64,000 nucleotides of DNA from Litchfieldia sinesaloumensis (GTDB lineage: Bacteria > Bacillota > Bacilli > Bacillales > Bacillaceae_L): positions 3,322,057 through 3,386,056 of the forward strand of contig NZ_LT732529.1 of the NCBI RefSeq assembly GCF_900156865.1. Reading direction: 5' to 3'. Position numbers and translations under genes: made by a program. Below are positions 31,862 through 43,479 of the stretch, piece by piece (position 1 is the stretch's first letter; each line of letters starts with the position of its first letter). The notes beneath the pieces are model-generated. The model was given only the letters and a program-made list of their open reading frames with translations. It was not told the DNA's origin and ran no database searches.

Positions 31862-32482
31862 TTACAGTTTCATTGTATCCTTTTGTGCAACTTGTTGTGC
31901 CAACGGCTTTCCAGGTACTTCGTGATGATGACGGCAACGTGGTTCGTAAGATTCTGACGCACCTACTAAAATGACCGGATCATCAAAAGATGCAGGTTGT
32001 CCATTGATTAAACGCTGGGTTCTGCTTGAAGGTGAGCCACATACAGAACATACAGCTTGTAATTTTGTCACTGACTCCGCTAATGACAGAAGCTCTGGAA
32101 CCTTTCCGAACGGTTCGCCACGGAAATCTTGATCTAACCCCGCCACAATCACACGATGACCACGGTTTGCTAGGGTTTGAACAACTTCTACAATATGATC
32201 ATCAAAAAATTGCACTTCATCAATAGCTACCACATCTGTTTCTGCAGAAACTTCTTCTAATATCGCTGCAGATGTTGAAACTGGTTTTGCGACAAAGGAT
32301 GTCCCATTATGAGATACAACAGATTTATCACTATAACGATTATCAATTTGAGGCTTAAATACCTGAACGGATTGTCTTGCAAACTCTGTACGACGTACAC
32401 GTCGAATCAGTTCTTCGGATTTTCCTGAAAACATGCTTCCACAGATAACTTCAAGCCAGCCACTTTGCTTCATAATATACAT
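31862..32482 (-). CDS. tdk: Thymidine kinase
   Basis: Tdk phosphorylates thymidine in pyrimidine salvage. The 206-residue type II enzyme has the P-loop [15 protein letters not shown], the lasso-domain zinc cysteines ([13 protein letters not shown] and the later CRHHH) and the catalytic segment DEVQFF. The ATG at 32482 (MYIMKQSGW) is chosen because GGAAGGA precedes it and the B. subtilis enzyme starts the same way. It lies between racA and rpmE as in B. subtilis. Confidence 0.97.
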   Translation of the reverse strand: MYIMKQSGWLEVICGSMFSGKSEELIRRVRRTEFARQSVQVFKPQIDNRYSDKSVVSHNGTSFVAKPVSTSAAILEEVSAETDVVAIDEVQFFDDHIVEVVQTLANRGHRVIVAGLDQDFRGEPFGKVPELLSLAESVTKLQAVCSVCGSPSSRTQRLINGQPASFDDPVILVGASESYEPRCRHHHEVPGKPLAQQVAQKDTMKL

Positions 32483-32602
32483 GGAACTGGGTCCTTCCTT
32501 TCCTCGGGTTGTTTCTATTGAGTCAACTTGTTGACTGTAGGTTTGAGGATTATTAGTAAGAGGTTAAAATCATATAATTGCGAGAAAAAATAGGTTTAGT
32601 AG

Positions 32603-32640
32603 CAAAAAAAACAGGCAAGAAGAATAAACTTGCCTGTTTT
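32603..32640 (-). terminator. Intrinsic terminator after rpmE
   Basis: ACAGGCAAG (32611-32619) pairs with CTTGCCTGT (32629-32637), followed on the minus strand by TTTTTTT. Confidence 0.92.
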
Positions 32641-32658
32641 TGGCTGTTCAAACCGGTA

Positions 32659-32859
32659 TTATTTAATACCGTATTTTTTGTTGAATTTATCTACACGTCC
32701 ACCTGCATCAGCGAATTTTTGACGGCCTGTATAGAATGGGTGACACTCTGAGCAAACCTCAACGCGTACTTCCTCTTTTACAGAACCAGTTTCAAATTCA
32801 TTTCCACAAGCACATTTCACCATAACTTTTTTATAGTTTGGATGAATTCCTGATTTCAT
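32659..32859 (-). CDS. rpmE: 50S ribosomal protein L31, zinc-binding form
   Basis: The 66-residue protein carries the four zinc ligands of the C+ form (VKCACGN and EVCSECHPF). In B. subtilis this form is used when zinc is sufficient and replaced by YtiA under limitation; no alternative copy is in this window. The ATG at 32859, with AAGGAG 9 nt upstream, gives the family length. An ATG three codons earlier lies directly on the ribosome binding site. Confidence 0.97.
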   Translation of the reverse strand: MKSGIHPNYKKVMVKCACGNEFETGSVKEEVRVEVCSECHPFYTGRQKFADAGGRVDKFNKKYGIK

Positions 32860-33053
32860 TCGTCTCATCTCCTTCCGCCCTGAATCATTGATCGAAACAG
32901 AGTTACGTTTTAGACATGTTTTTCAAATATCTAAAACGCACATGTTGAAATTATAACAAGTGAATCCATGAATTGCAACTTAATCCTGCTGTTAAAAATC
33001 GTTAATTCGCATTAATTTTTCCAAGCCGATTCCAATTGCAAATCCATGTTCTC

Positions 33054-34346
33054 TTAAGCTTCCGGTCGACTATTGCTTCTTCTTGCAGCTGCTGCTTTCT
33101 TCTCAGCTTCAAGCATCTCAAAGAATTCTGCATTTGTCTTAGTTTGCTTAAGTCTGCGTAAAAATTTCTCTGCAAAATCTGGTGAATCTGACATTGCTTT
33201 ACGAATCGCCCAAATTTTGTCAAGTTTACCTTTTTCAATAAGAAGCTCTTCTTTTCTTGTACCAGAACGACGAATGTCAATTGCTGGGAAGATTCGACGT
33301 TCAGCTAGAGAACGATCGAGGTGAAGCTCCATATTACCTGTACCTTTGAACTCCTCATAGATTACATCATCCATACGTGATCCTGTGTCCACAAGGGCTG
33401 TTGCTAAGATTGTTAAACTTCCACCTTCTTCGATATTTCTAGCAGCACCGAAGAAACGTTTTGGACGGTGGAATGCAGCAGGGTCAATCCCTCCAGATAA
33501 CGTACGTCCACTTGGTGGAATAACAAGGTTATATGCTCTTGCTAGACGAGTAATACTATCCATAAGAATGATTACATCACGTTTATGCTCCACAAGACGC
33601 ATTGCTCTTTCCAACACAAGCTCTGCAACTTTAATATGGTTTTCTGGTACTTCATCAAATGTAGAACTTACAACATCACCAGCTACAGAGCGCTCAATAT
33701 CTGTAACCTCTTCTGGACGCTCATCAATTAATAAGACGATTAATTCTGCTTCAGGATGGTTTGTTGTAATGCTATTAGCGATTTCCTTAATAAGCATGGT
33801 TTTACCAGCTTTTGGTGGCGCCACGATTAGACCACGCTGACCAAAACCTACTGGTGCCAAAATGTCCATAATTCTAGTTGAAATATGATTTGGCTTTGTT
33901 TCTAACACAACTTGGCGATCAGGATAGAGAGGTGTTAGACCTGGGAAATGAACACGTTCTTTAGCTGATTCTGGATCGTCACCGTTAACAGCTTCAACGT
34001 GTAGTAGTCCGTAATAGCGCTCGTTTTCCTTTGGAGGACGTACTTTACCTGATACTTTGTCCCCGTTCCTTAAGTCAAAACGACGAATTTGAGAAGCAGA
34101 GATATAGATATCCTCTGAAGATGGAGAATAGTTAATAGGGCGTAAGAATCCGAATCCTTCCGACTGGATAATCTCAAGAACACCCTCCATAAATAAAAGG
34201 CCATCCTGCTCAGCGCGAGCTTTTAAAATCGCAAAAATTAATTCTTTCTTCGTTAATTTACTATAGTAGGAAACCTTAAATTCACGTGCTAATTCATATA
34301 GTTCTTTTAGCTTCATGTTTTCCAAGCTAGAAATTGTAATACTCAT
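33054..34346 (-). CDS. rho: Transcription termination factor Rho
   Basis: Rho is a hexameric RNA-dependent ATPase that ends transcription. The 430-residue protein has an N-terminal SAP-like helix domain, the cold-shock RNA-binding fold ([21 protein letters not shown]), the Walker A loop [10 protein letters not shown], and Walker B ([16 protein letters not shown]). ATG at 34346 with GTGGTG upstream. In Bacillus, Rho limits antisense transcription. The 34347-34744 gap before it holds one hairpin (AGCGAGT/ACTCGCT, 34720-34738) and nothing else I can name. Confidence 0.98.
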   Translation of the reverse strand: MSITISSLENMKLKELYELAREFKVSYYSKLTKKELIFAILKARAEQDGLLFMEGVLEIIQSEGFGFLRPINYSPSSEDIYISASQIRRFDLRNGDKVSGKVRPPKENERYYGLLHVEAVNGDDPESAKERVHFPGLTPLYPDRQVVLETKPNHISTRIMDILAPVGFGQRGLIVAPPKAGKTMLIKEIANSITTNHPEAELIVLLIDERPEEVTDIERSVAGDVVSSTFDEVPENHIKVAELVLERAMRLVEHKRDVIILMDSITRLARAYNLVIPPSGRTLSGGIDPAAFHRPKRFFGAARNIEEGGSLTILATALVDTGSRMDDVIYEEFKGTGNMELHLDRSLAERRIFPAIDIRRSGTRKEELLIEKGKLDKIWAIRKAMSDSPDFAEKFLRRLKQTKTNAEFFEMLEAEKKAAAARRSNSRPEA

Positions 34347-34744
34347 TCGTACACCACTCTTTGTTTTTTATATATTTTCTTTAAAAGAAACTCTACTTCT
34401 CGTAAATGCTCTCCAACTGACGATTTTTATGATTGGCTCATTCGTCCTATAAGAGTCTTATATCTTAACATCCAAAAGAAAAATCACTATATGATATTTA
34501 GATGTATAGTAAGGATAGAATGAAAAAGAAGCATTATGAGGGTTGCATAGAAGTTTTCACCGCGGGACTCATAGTTTCGATAGGGAAGTTGAATCCCTTA
34601 ATTGAATTGGAATAGAAGAAGACCATTGATTGCCTTCCCCTATTTTACCCTATTCTCGTGTTTTTAATCAATACCCTTATTTTAATAGAGTATTGCACGT
34701 AAGCCTTCTTATCAGTAAGAGCGAGTACTAAACTCGCTGCTACA

Positions 34745-35707
34745 TTATTTGATTACTAAGTTAGGCTTTTTCCTTAGGCTGTGTCTACCATCTATGAATC
34801 TCACAGTTCCAGACTTTGCACGCATAACGAGAGAATGAGTAGTCCCAATTGACCCCTTAAATTGAACGCCCCGTAAAAGTTCTCCATCTGTTACACCAGT
34901 TGCAGCAAAAATGGCGTCATCTCCGGTTACTAAGTCTTCCATGCGTAAAACCCTAGAGACATCAAGTCCCATTTTTATGCAACGTGCAAGTTCTTCATCG
35001 TTCTGCGGTACAAGTTTCCCTTGGATTTCCCCACCTAAGCACTTTAAGGCGACAGCTGAGAGCACACCTTCTGGAGCACCACCAGATCCAAATAAAATGT
35101 CTACGCCTGTATGGTCGAATGCCGTATTGATTGCTCCCGCAACATCTCCATCATTGATTAACTTTATACGCGCACCTGCTTCACGAAGTTGTGAAATGAT
35201 ATGTTCATGCCTTGGGCGATTTAAGACCGTTGCTACTACATCTTCAATATCCTTATTTTTCGCTCTCGCCACGGCTTTTAGGTTATCGATAATTGGGGCA
35301 TCGATATCTATTAGTCCTACTGCTTCTGGGCCAACGGCAATTTTATCCATGTACATATCAGGGGCATGTAATAAATTTCCGTTGTCTGCTACTGCGAGTA
35401 CTGATAGCGCATTCCAACCACCGGAAGCTACAATATTGGTTCCTTCTAATGGGTCAACTGCAACGTCTACTCTAGGACCGTAACCGTTTCCAAGTTTTTC
35501 GCCAATATAGAGCATTGGAGCTTCGTCCATCTCTCCTTCACCAATGACAACTTGTCCCTTCATTGGGATTGTGTCGAACACATCTCTCATTGCAGCGGTT
35601 GCTGCTCCATCTGCTTCATCCTTTTTGCCACGCCCCATCCATCTGGCTGATGCTAATGCTGCTGCTTCGGTAACACGTACAAGTTCCATTGATAAACTTC
35701 TTTCCAT
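34745..35707 (-). CDS. glpX: Fructose-1,6-bisphosphatase, class II (GlpX)
   Basis: GlpX hydrolyses fructose 1,6-bisphosphate in gluconeogenesis. The 320-residue product has the metal-binding segments [15 protein letters not shown] and [12 protein letters not shown], and the substrate segment [13 protein letters not shown] at 35707 with GGGGGAAGG upstream. It sits between murA and rho, as in many Bacillus genomes, next to the fba gene that acts on the same sugar phosphate. Confidence 0.97.
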   Translation of the reverse strand: MERSLSMELVRVTEAAALASARWMGRGKKDEADGAATAAMRDVFDTIPMKGQVVIGEGEMDEAPMLYIGEKLGNGYGPRVDVAVDPLEGTNIVASGGWNALSVLAVADNGNLLHAPDMYMDKIAVGPEAVGLIDIDAPIIDNLKAVARAKNKDIEDVVATVLNRPRHEHIISQLREAGARIKLINDGDVAGAINTAFDHTGVDILFGSGGAPEGVLSAVALKCLGGEIQGKLVPQNDEELARCIKMGLDVSRVLRMEDLVTGDDAIFAATGVTDGELLRGVQFKGSIGTTHSLVMRAKSGTVRFIDGRHSLRKKPNLVIK

Positions 35708-35778
35708 GATCCTTCCCCCTAGCGCAATTAGTCTCTTTTTAAAATATGGCTGTTTTCACAAACTTTGTTGTTTATATA

Positions 35779-35831
35779 CCGTTGATTTCCGCTGCAGGTG
35801 GATGCTTTTTCGCTTCAATCAACAAAGGTTT
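35779..35831 (+). repeat. Internally deleted copy of the CCGTTGATTT repeat
   Basis: It starts CCGTTGATTTCCGCTGCAGG and ends CGCTTCAATCAAC, matching both ends of the 20648-20786 element while the roughly 90-bp middle is missing. Lies in the 312-bp glpX-murA gap, which otherwise holds only the murA terminator. Confidence 0.75.
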
Positions 35832-35919
35832 TTCTTAATATCTATACTTTTAGTTGGGGTCTCACCCTTAACATAACATAAAAGCGTTTTCTCTCTACTT
35901 TTCTTATTAAGGATACATG

Positions 35920-35946
35920 AAAACTCCCACTTTTTGTAGTGGGAGC
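35920..35946 (-). terminator. Intrinsic terminator after murA
   Basis: CTCCCAC (35924-35930) pairs with GTGGGAG (35939-35945), followed on the minus strand by TTTTC. Confidence 0.75.
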
Positions 35947-36019
35947 TTGGAATTTTTATTCAATTATGGCTAACTGTGGCTAGCGACAATAAATGAAACT
36001 AAATGCCGCCATCGCTTTT

Positions 36020-37306
36020 CTATGAATTTTGGAGTTGCTCGATTTCTTCTTCTGTTAGCTTTTCTCTCCAGATGGTTGCGCCAAGTCCGGTCAGTTTTTC
36101 TTCCAGATGGCTGTAACCACGGTCGATATGTTCGAGTCCAGTAATTTCGGTTACGCCCTCTGCCATTAGGCCAGCAACTACAAGCGCAGCCCCTGCACGT
36201 AAATCACTTGCTTTTACTTTGGCACCCTGCAATTGGACTGGTCCGCTGACAATTGCCGAGCGACCTTCTACTTTAATTTGTGCATTCATTCGTCGAAGCT
36301 CATCGATATGTTTAAATCTAGCACCATATATTGTATCTGTCACAACACCCGTTCCGCTAGCTCTCGTGAGTAACGAAGTGAAAGGTTGCTGTAAATCAGT
36401 TGGGAATCCTGGATATACCAGTGTTTTGATATCCACTGATTTTAAATCTTTATTGCCTGCAACCCAGATTTGATCATCACTTGTTTCAACAGCAACACCC
36501 ATTTCACGAAACTTCGCGATTAAGGATTCCAAGTGAAGTGGGATTACATTATCAATTAGAACCCCTTCACCCATTGCAGCACCAATAATCATATATGTAC
36601 CGGCTTCGATACGGTCTGGGATAATTGTATGGCGGCAACCTTGTAAGGAATCAACACCATCAATACGGATGACGTCGGTTCCAGCTCCTTTGATTTTTGC
36701 TCCCATACTTGTTAATAAGGTTGCAACATCAATAATCTCTGGCTCTTTTGCGGCATTTTCAATAATTGTTTGCCCTTTTGCACGTACTGCAGCCAACATA
36801 ATATTAATTGTTGCTCCAACACTAACAACATCAAGGTAAATGCGAGCACCTCTTAACTCATCCGCACGAAGATATATCGCACCTTGTTCATTGGTTACTT
36901 GTGCCCCAAGTGCTTCAAAACCTTTAATATGCTGGTCAATCGGTCTTGGTCCTAAGTGACATCCACCTGGTAAACCGATAACCGCTTTTTTGAACCGACC
37001 AAGCATTGCTCCCATTAAATAATAGGATGCACGAAGCTTTTTAACTTTACCGTTTGGAAGTGGCATTGACACAAAGTTAGATGGGTCAACGTAAATTTCC
37101 TCTTTATTAATCGAGACATGCCCACCAATTTCTTCAAGCAAATCACCTAGGATTTGCACATCTGAAATATCTGGTAGACCTTCGATAGTTACTGGCGTCT
37201 CAGCTAGGATTGTTGCTGGAATGAGGGCTACTGCACTGTTCTTCGCCCCGCTAATTTTAACTGATCCTTTTAATGGATAACCGCCTGCTATTTTTAGTTT
37301 TTCCAT
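36020..37306 (-). CDS. murA: UDP-N-acetylglucosamine 1-carboxyvinyltransferase, MurAB/MurZ type
   Basis: MurA makes the first committed step of peptidoglycan synthesis by adding enolpyruvyl to UDP-GlcNAc. The 428-residue product has the active-site loop [16 protein letters not shown], whose Cys is the fosfomycin target. The GPRPID form is that of the second Bacillus paralogue (MurAB/MurZ), found next to fba and rho, rather than the MurAA copy. ATG at 37306 with AAGGGAG upstream. Confidence 0.95.
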   Translation of the reverse strand: MEKLKIAGGYPLKGSVKISGAKNSAVALIPATILAETPVTIEGLPDISDVQILGDLLEEIGGHVSINKEEIYVDPSNFVSMPLPNGKVKKLRASYYLMGAMLGRFKKAVIGLPGGCHLGPRPIDQHIKGFEALGAQVTNEQGAIYLRADELRGARIYLDVVSVGATINIMLAAVRAKGQTIIENAAKEPEIIDVATLLTSMGAKIKGAGTDVIRIDGVDSLQGCRHTIIPDRIEAGTYMIIGAAMGEGVLIDNVIPLHLESLIAKFREMGVAVETSDDQIWVAGNKDLKSVDIKTLVYPGFPTDLQQPFTSLLTRASGTGVVTDTIYGARFKHIDELRRMNAQIKVEGRSAIVSGPVQLQGAKVKASDLRAGAALVVAGLMAEGVTEITGLEHIDRGYSHLEEKLTGLGATIWREKLTEEEIEQLQNS

Positions 37307-37807
37307 ATGTGGCTCCCTTCTAGCGAAGATGACGGTTTTGTAAGGGAAACATTAGATGCCACTGATATAACCTGTCCTGCTAACATTGGTAAGGCAATCT
37401 TTTTCCCTTGTTACGTTACATGTATGTAACGGCACTTCACTCGAATTGGTATATTTTAACACAAACTTACTGCAAGATTGTACAAGTATTATTTATTAGT
37501 TTACACGAAAAACTAAATATCATATATCATTTTATTACTTTTTCAAAAAACAAGCAAATTCACCTAGTAGGTTTCATTCTTTAGGATGTAACTCATACTT
37601 CGAAAGTCGTAGTGCTATCTTTTAACTTTATTCAGAGATAACGTTTTCTAGTTGAGGTGTTTCATGATGAAGGTCTTTTTGTTCAGTAAAAAGAGGGTTT
37701 CAAACTATCTACTGGGTAAGTTACACAAATCAGCCCCTTCCATATCATTATTAGTATTGATTCTCTGTAATTACCCCGTTACTCCCAAGTTTGCAAGGAT
37801 AGAATAA

Positions 37808-37951
37808 CCTTGCGCTTTTCTTATTGTCCAGCTCCAGGCGCCATCGGCTCTCTGGTCATAAGCCAAACGCTTCGGAAGGTAAAATACACCTTCTGTCAGC
37901 GCTCGTCTTATGCTTGTCGCCGATTGACGGGCGCCTTGCGCTTTTCTTATT
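37808..37951 (+). repeat. Dispersed repeat, GCGCTTTTCTTAT family, full copy with 18-bp direct ends
   Basis: CCTTGCGCTTTTCTTATT occurs at 37808-37825 and again at 37934-37951. Between them are complementary CCAGGCGCC/GGGCGCC and CGGAAGGTA/CACCTTCTG segments. Related pieces lie at 42331-42468, 46755-46849 and 47496-47558. The 37307-38078 gap (772 bp) holds only this and the fba terminator. The transaldolase-like gene that B. subtilis has here is absent. Confidence 0.8.
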
Positions 37952-37962
37952 ATAACGCAAGA

Positions 37963-38010
37963 AAACCGTTATCTCCAAATTACGCTATGAATAACTGGAA
38001 ATAAACGGTT
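37963..38010 (-). terminator. Probable terminator after fba
   Basis: Imperfect stem AACCGTTAT-TCCA with TGGA-ATAAACGGTT, followed on the minus strand by TTTTC. It lies about 70 bp past the fba stop. Confidence 0.6.
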
Positions 38011-38078
38011 TATCTATATGTATCGAAGACAGTCCTTCGATCTATTTAATTAGACGTTGGTACATGTAAAAAGGTTAC

Positions 38079-38936
38079 TTACGCTTTACCTGAAGAACCA
38101 AATTCACGCATTTTGCCTTTTACAGTTTCACGAATTGCATCACGAGCAGGTCCTAGGTATTTACGTGGATCATACTCTTCTGTCTTAACAGCAAGTGTTT
38201 CACGAACTGCTTTTGCTGAAGCAATTTGATTTTCTGTGTTTACATTGATTTTAGCTGTTCCAAGAGAGATTGATTTTTGGATATCTTTTGTTGGAATTCC
38301 AGTTCCACCGTGAAGTACAAGTGGTAAACCAGTTTTCTGACCGATTTCCTCCATCTCTTTGAAACCAAGGTTTGGTTCACCTTTGTAAGGACCGTGAACA
38401 GAACCTAAAGCAGGTGCTAAGCAATCAATGCCAGTACGGTTTACAAGCTCAACACACTCGTTAACGTCTGCATAGATAACACCTTCAGCTATTACGTCAT
38501 CTTCTTGTCCACCAACAGTTCCTAACTCAGCTTCAACAGATACTCCGTGGAAGTGTGCAAGTTCAACTACTTTAGACGTAATTTCGATGTTCTCTTCAAA
38601 TGGATGATGAGAAGCATCAATCATTACAGATGTAAATCCAGCGTGAATCGCTTTTGCACAATTCTCAAAAGAAGAACCGTGATCTAGATGGATTGCAACT
38701 GGTACTGTGATATTGGATTCTTCCATGATCGCTTTAACCATTGCAACAACAACTTTAAATCCACCCATATAACGGCCAGCACCTTCAGAAACACCTAGGA
38801 TAACTGGTGAATTTTCTTCTTGTGCAGCCTGTAAAATCGCTTGTGTAAACTCAAGATTGTTTAAGTTAAATTGGCCTACTGCATAACCTTCTGCTTTTGC
38901 TTTTTCAAGCATTTCTTTCATTGAAACCAAAGGCAT
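38079..38936 (-). CDS. fba: Fructose-1,6-bisphosphate aldolase, class II
   Basis: This zinc-dependent aldolase cleaves fructose 1,6-bisphosphate in glycolysis. The 285-residue enzyme has the class II motifs [14 protein letters not shown] (zinc-binding His), [15 protein letters not shown] and LVLHGGTGI. The ATG at 38936, with AAAGGAGG upstream, is chosen; the longer in-frame start at 39014 adds 26 unrelated residues. It lies between murA and spo0F, as in B. subtilis (fbaA). Confidence 0.97.
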   Translation of the reverse strand: MPLVSMKEMLEKAKAEGYAVGQFNLNNLEFTQAILQAAQEENSPVILGVSEGAGRYMGGFKVVVAMVKAIMEESNITVPVAIHLDHGSSFENCAKAIHAGFTSVMIDASHHPFEENIEITSKVVELAHFHGVSVEAELGTVGGQEDDVIAEGVIYADVNECVELVNRTGIDCLAPALGSVHGPYKGEPNLGFKEMEEIGQKTGLPLVLHGGTGIPTKDIQKSISLGTAKINVNTENQIASAKAVRETLAVKTEEYDPRKYLGPARDAIRETVKGKMREFGSSGKA

Positions 38937-39116
38937 GTGAATTTCCTCCTTTTTGTACCGTTTTATTGTGTTGGCTAGGGATATATCCCTAAACACATAG
39001 AACCACAGCAACACGAATTACCGGGCAATTGTATACCATTCCAAAAATCTCGTATCACCTAATAGAATGACCGAAACAAAATCATAATATGTAAATTTCA
39101 TTAGATAATCATACAC

Positions 39117-39144
39117 AAAAAACACACAAAAATGCCTTTTGTGT
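39117..39144 (-). terminator. Intrinsic terminator after spo0F
   Basis: ACACAAAA (39124-39131) pairs with TTTTGTGT (39137-39144), and TTTTTT follows on the minus strand. It is 130 bp beyond the spo0F stop. The rest of the 338-bp fba-spo0F gap shows nothing. Confidence 0.65.
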
Positions 39145-39274
39145 TAAGGAATAGCAACAATACAGTACTTAGCATATCACAAGATTTTGATTTCGCAATA
39201 GACCATTTTTTCTCATCATTTTAGTGAAACGTTTTCATTCTATTAACAACGCGTTTTTGTATTTTTTATGTTTT

Positions 39275-39646
39275 TTATTCAGATTTCAATGGGATATTCG
39301 CTCTAACCGCCTCACGCAGCTCGTCAATATCAAACGGCTTCGCAAAATGAGTAATTGCTCCTAAATCCTTTGCTTCTTGAATCATGTCCAACTCACCATA
39401 AGCCGTCATGATGATTACACGTATTTCTTGATCAATCTTTTTTAGTCTTTTTAGAATTTCAATCCCATCCATACCAGGGATCTTCATATCTAGCAAGACT
39501 AGGTCTGGAGAGTGTTTTTGAACAATATCAATTGCTTGTACTCCATTAGCTGCTTGGAATGTCTTGTAACCTTCTTTTTGAAAAACTTCATTTAACAGTA
39601 TTCGTATTCCGTATTGATCGTCAACAATCAAGATCTTCTCTGACAT
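39275..39646 (-). CDS. spo0F: Sporulation phosphorelay response regulator Spo0F
   Basis: Spo0F takes phosphate from the sporulation kinases and passes it to Spo0B. It is a single receiver domain of 123 residues with no output domain. The N-terminus [19 protein letters not shown] is diagnostic. D53 in [10 protein letters not shown] is the phosphorylation site (D54 in B. subtilis), with the conserved MTAYGE and FAKPFD segments. The ATG at 39646, with AAGGGGGG upstream, is preferred to the longer frame from 39694. Sigma-H and Spo0A signals lie upstream. Confidence 0.97.
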   Translation of the reverse strand: MSEKILIVDDQYGIRILLNEVFQKEGYKTFQAANGVQAIDIVQKHSPDLVLLDMKIPGMDGIEILKRLKKIDQEIRVIIMTAYGELDMIQEAKDLGAITHFAKPFDIDELREAVRANIPLKSE

Positions 39647-39732
39647 TCTAAAAAAACCCCCCTTAAAATAGATAAAAAAATCAAATAATTGCATTAACTT
39701 TTTATTAAAATATTATATCATTCTTCAATTTT

Positions 39733-39758
39733 ATTCTAGTAAAAGTAACAATTTTCCT
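39733..39758 (-). promoter_or_regulatory. Sigma-H promoter of spo0F
   Basis: On the minus strand AGGAAAA (39752-39758), 15 nt, GAAT (39733-39736), the exact spacing of RNAGGAWWW-N12-RNNGAAT. A TATAAT further downstream (near 39712) could serve sigma-A. Confidence 0.7.
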
Positions 39759-39803
39759 TCTTTTTATCCAGAAAACTTTAAATTCGATGTACGAAATTTA
39801 CCA

Positions 39804-39810
39804 ATCGACA
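39804..39810 (-). promoter_or_regulatory. Candidate Spo0A box upstream of spo0F
   Basis: TGTCGAT on the minus strand, one mismatch from TGTCGAA, 46 bp upstream of the sigma-H -35. It also lies in the divergent ywjG promoter region. Confidence 0.45.
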
Positions 39811-39898
39811 AATTTCGCTACAATTTCTTATTTTTTTCGTATAACGTTATAATGTTCATATTAGATAATTTGAAACAAGATAGAGAGGTTTTATATTT

Positions 39899-40432
39899 AT
39901 GTTAAAGATTTTTACTACCCAACTTCAAGGACAGTTTAAACGAATAATGGAACAAGAAGAAATGAATATGGAGGATGGCGCAAGGATACTTGCTCAGTCA
40001 GTGATTAGTGGGGGTACAATCTATGTCCACGGGTTTGGTGAAATGGTAGCCATTACAACTGAGGCATTGGAAGGCGCTGAACCTTTACAATCTGCCAAGG
40101 CTTTATTTACTAAAGAAAAAATGAATGAAATTGGTGATATTGATTCCGTTCTTTTGATTACCCGATTGTCGACCGATGAAGAAGCAATTGCACTTGCAGA
40201 GGATCTTCGTGGCAAAGGAGTCCAAACGGTTGCGATTTCTGCACTGGTAAAAACAGAAGGTGAGCGTACCCTAAACGAGATCGTCGATATTCATATTGAT
40301 AGCAAGCTACAAAAACCGCTCATCCCTGACGACGACGGCACTCGTTTCGGATTCCCAAGTGTGATAACTGCCTTATACGCCTATTTTGGGCTGAAGTTCA
40401 CCATCAAAGAAATGGTTGAGGAATTTGAGTAG
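39899..40432 (+). CDS. ywjG: DUF2529 family protein YwjG
   Basis: The 177-residue protein resembles a SIS-type sugar-phosphate-binding fold: SGGTIYVHGFGEMVAITTEAL for the first phosphate loop, then DSVLLITRLSTDEEAIALAEDLRGKGVQTVAISAL. The function is unknown. The family is restricted mainly to Bacillales and always lies beside pyrG and spo0F. ATG at 39899 with GAGAGG about 10 nt upstream and a TATAAT at 39848-39853. It is divergent from spo0F and converges on pyrG. Confidence 0.9.
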   Translation: MLKIFTTQLQGQFKRIMEQEEMNMEDGARILAQSVISGGTIYVHGFGEMVAITTEALEGAEPLQSAKALFTKEKMNEIGDIDSVLLITRLSTDEEAIALAEDLRGKGVQTVAISALVKTEGERTLNEIVDIHIDSKLQKPLIPDDDGTRFGFPSVITALYAYFGLKFTIKEMVEEFE

Positions 40433-40464
40433 GACTCGATTTCATTAGGTATTTACATTACATT

Positions 40465-40605
40465 GAAGCGGAAAACTCAGATGAAGCTGGGACAAAGTCC
40501 TCTTCATACCGCTTATGAAGAGGAAAACTCACCAGGTTCCCGGGCAATATCCTCTTCATACCAAAATACACATGATTCTCGGACCTCTTCATACCTCTTA
40601 TAAAC
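40465..40605. repeat. Tandem repeat with 52-bp period between ywjG and pyrG
   Basis: GAAG(C/A)GGAAAACTCA begins at 40465 and 40517 (52 bp). CCTCTTCATACC begins at 40499 and 40551 (52 bp), and again at 40584 after a 19-bp shortening. The arms TCCTCTTCAT (40498-40507) and ATGAAGAGGA (40515-40524) form a perfect 10-bp hairpin. No reading frame. Confidence 0.85.
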
Positions 40606-40607
40606 AT

Positions 40608-40640
40608 TAAAAAGGCGAGTGTCCATTCACTCGCCTTTCT
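40608..40640 (-). terminator. Intrinsic terminator after pyrG
   Basis: AAAGGCGAGTG (40611-40621) pairs with CACTCGCCTTT (40628-40638), with TTTTT following on the minus strand and T-rich sequence on the other side too. Confidence 0.92.
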
Positions 40641-40651
40641 TTTAACTCATA

Positions 40652-42277
<1,626 letters not shown>

Positions 42278-42330
42278 TCATGTAATTAATTAAAGTTTGC
42301 TCAAATAAATGAAATAGTATAAAGAAATCT

Positions 42331-42468
42331 TGTGGCCAGTTCCACTGCTTTTTGCAGCATCAGCATCGCACGAAGAAATTGCAAAGCATTTGCGAGGATG
42401 CTGACATCGACGTTTGCCACAGAACATGGCAATAGTTAGTCGATGTCTTCGCTTGCGCTTTTCTTTTT
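42331..42468 (+). repeat. Divergent palindromic element inside the pyrG leader
   Basis: It contains TCAGCATC/GATGCTGA, GACATCGAC/GTCGATGTC and TGCCA/TGGCA hairpins and ends CTTGCGCTTTTCTT, the same end as the 37808-37951 family. The middle is not clearly homologous, so membership is tentative. A further 9-bp hairpin, TTCGACAAG/CTTGTCGAA, follows at about 42508-42532. Confidence 0.6.
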
Positions 42469-42549
42469 AGTACGGGGGTTTATCTTGTAAAAACAAGAAT
42501 TTCGACAAGCTGGTTTCACTTGTCGAACTTTCCGAACCTAATATTCCTA

Positions 42550-42670
42550 TAAAAAATAAAAAAGCTCCTCTTACAAATATGTAAGGGAGCGAAACTTTTA
42601 ATATGGTTTCGTAGATACTCTTTTTTTAGAGCCCAAAAAGTATTCTACCGAGTTAAGATTAAAAAGTCAA
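42550..42670 (-). promoter_or_regulatory. pyrG promoter and CTP-sensing attenuator
   Basis: On the minus strand: TTGACT (42665-42670), 17 nt, TAGAAT (42642-42647), then the start GGGC at 42634-42631. A terminator stem (42564-42590) opens GCTCCCTT and ends in TTTTTT. In B. subtilis low CTP causes polymerase to add extra G at GGGC, and the G-run pairs with the C/U-rich 5' arm of the terminator to prevent termination. All parts are present and in order here. The stem could also end rpoE transcripts. Confidence 0.9.
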
Positions 42671-42720
42671 TATGTAGATTGAGCAGATTTAATCGTAATT
42701 TCCTAAAGGTGTTTCGAAGG

Positions 42721-43284
42721 TTAGTTTTCTTCTTCTTCCTCTTCTTCGAATTCCTCATCTTCTTCATCTAGCTCATATTCTTCATCTTCGATTAACTCTT
42801 CGTCCTCGTCTTCGAAATCCTCATCTTCTTCAATGTCATCGAAGTCGTCGTCCTCTTCCTCTTCGTCGTCTTCAATGTCATCCACGTCGTCTTCTTCGAA
42901 ATCTTCATCAAAGTCAAGGTCATCTTCATCAAGGTCGTCAAAGCCGATAAGATCGTCATCCTCGTCCTTCTTCTTGCTCTTTTTCTTCTTCTTCGGCTTT
43001 TCTGTATGAGTTACTTCTTCATCAATTTGCTCGTACGGATACCATGTACGAAGTCCCCAACGGTTATCACCTAATGTAATAAAACGGCCATCAATATTGA
43101 TGTCTGTATAGAATTGAGAAACTTTCGCGCGAAGTTCTTCCTCAGAAAGCTCCAATATTTTTGCTACTTCGTCAACAAGCTCGTTAAACGTAATCGCATC
43201 TTTTCTCCCTAAGAAAATCTCATACGCTACTTCAAGCATTGACATTTCTTTTATTTGCTCTGGTGAGTATTGATCAAGACTCAT
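42721..43284 (-). CDS. rpoE: DNA-directed RNA polymerase delta subunit
   Basis: Delta is a Gram-positive accessory subunit that speeds RNA polymerase recycling and sharpens its response to initiating nucleotides, which matters for pyrG. The 187-residue protein has the folded N-terminal HARE-type domain (residues 1-90, ending [24 protein letters not shown]), a Lys-rich patch ([11 protein letters not shown]) and a disordered acidic tail of about 80 residues. The ATG at 43284, with GGGAG 7 nt upstream, is chosen; a TTG one codon earlier is possible. Confidence 0.97.
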   Translation of the reverse strand: MSLDQYSPEQIKEMSMLEVAYEIFLGRKDAITFNELVDEVAKILELSEEELRAKVSQFYTDINIDGRFITLGDNRWGLRTWYPYEQIDEEVTHTEKPKKKKKSKKKDEDDDLIGFDDLDEDDLDFDEDFEEDDVDDIEDDEEEEDDDFDDIEEDEDFEDEDEELIEDEEYELDEEDEEFEEEEEEEN

Positions 43285-43439
43285 CAAGGCACTCCCTTTC
43301 TATGTATGTAACTAGATTTCTGACAAAAACTTATTTATTCGAATAACCATGAAACACTATAAAAAAATAAGTACTGTAAAATACATATCATTCATTATAA
43401 ACAAAATCAACCACTTTATGCCACTGTAACCAATTTTTA

Positions 43440-43469
43440 AGGCTGAGTCATCCTTTTTTGACTCAGCCT
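43440..43469 (-). terminator. Probable terminator after icmF
   Basis: AGGCTGAGTCA pairs with TGACTCAGCCT around a short loop, 11 bp past the icmF stop. The following T-run on the minus strand is weak (TTAAAAATT). Confidence 0.65.
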
Positions 43470-43479
43470 CGATGTTTTT

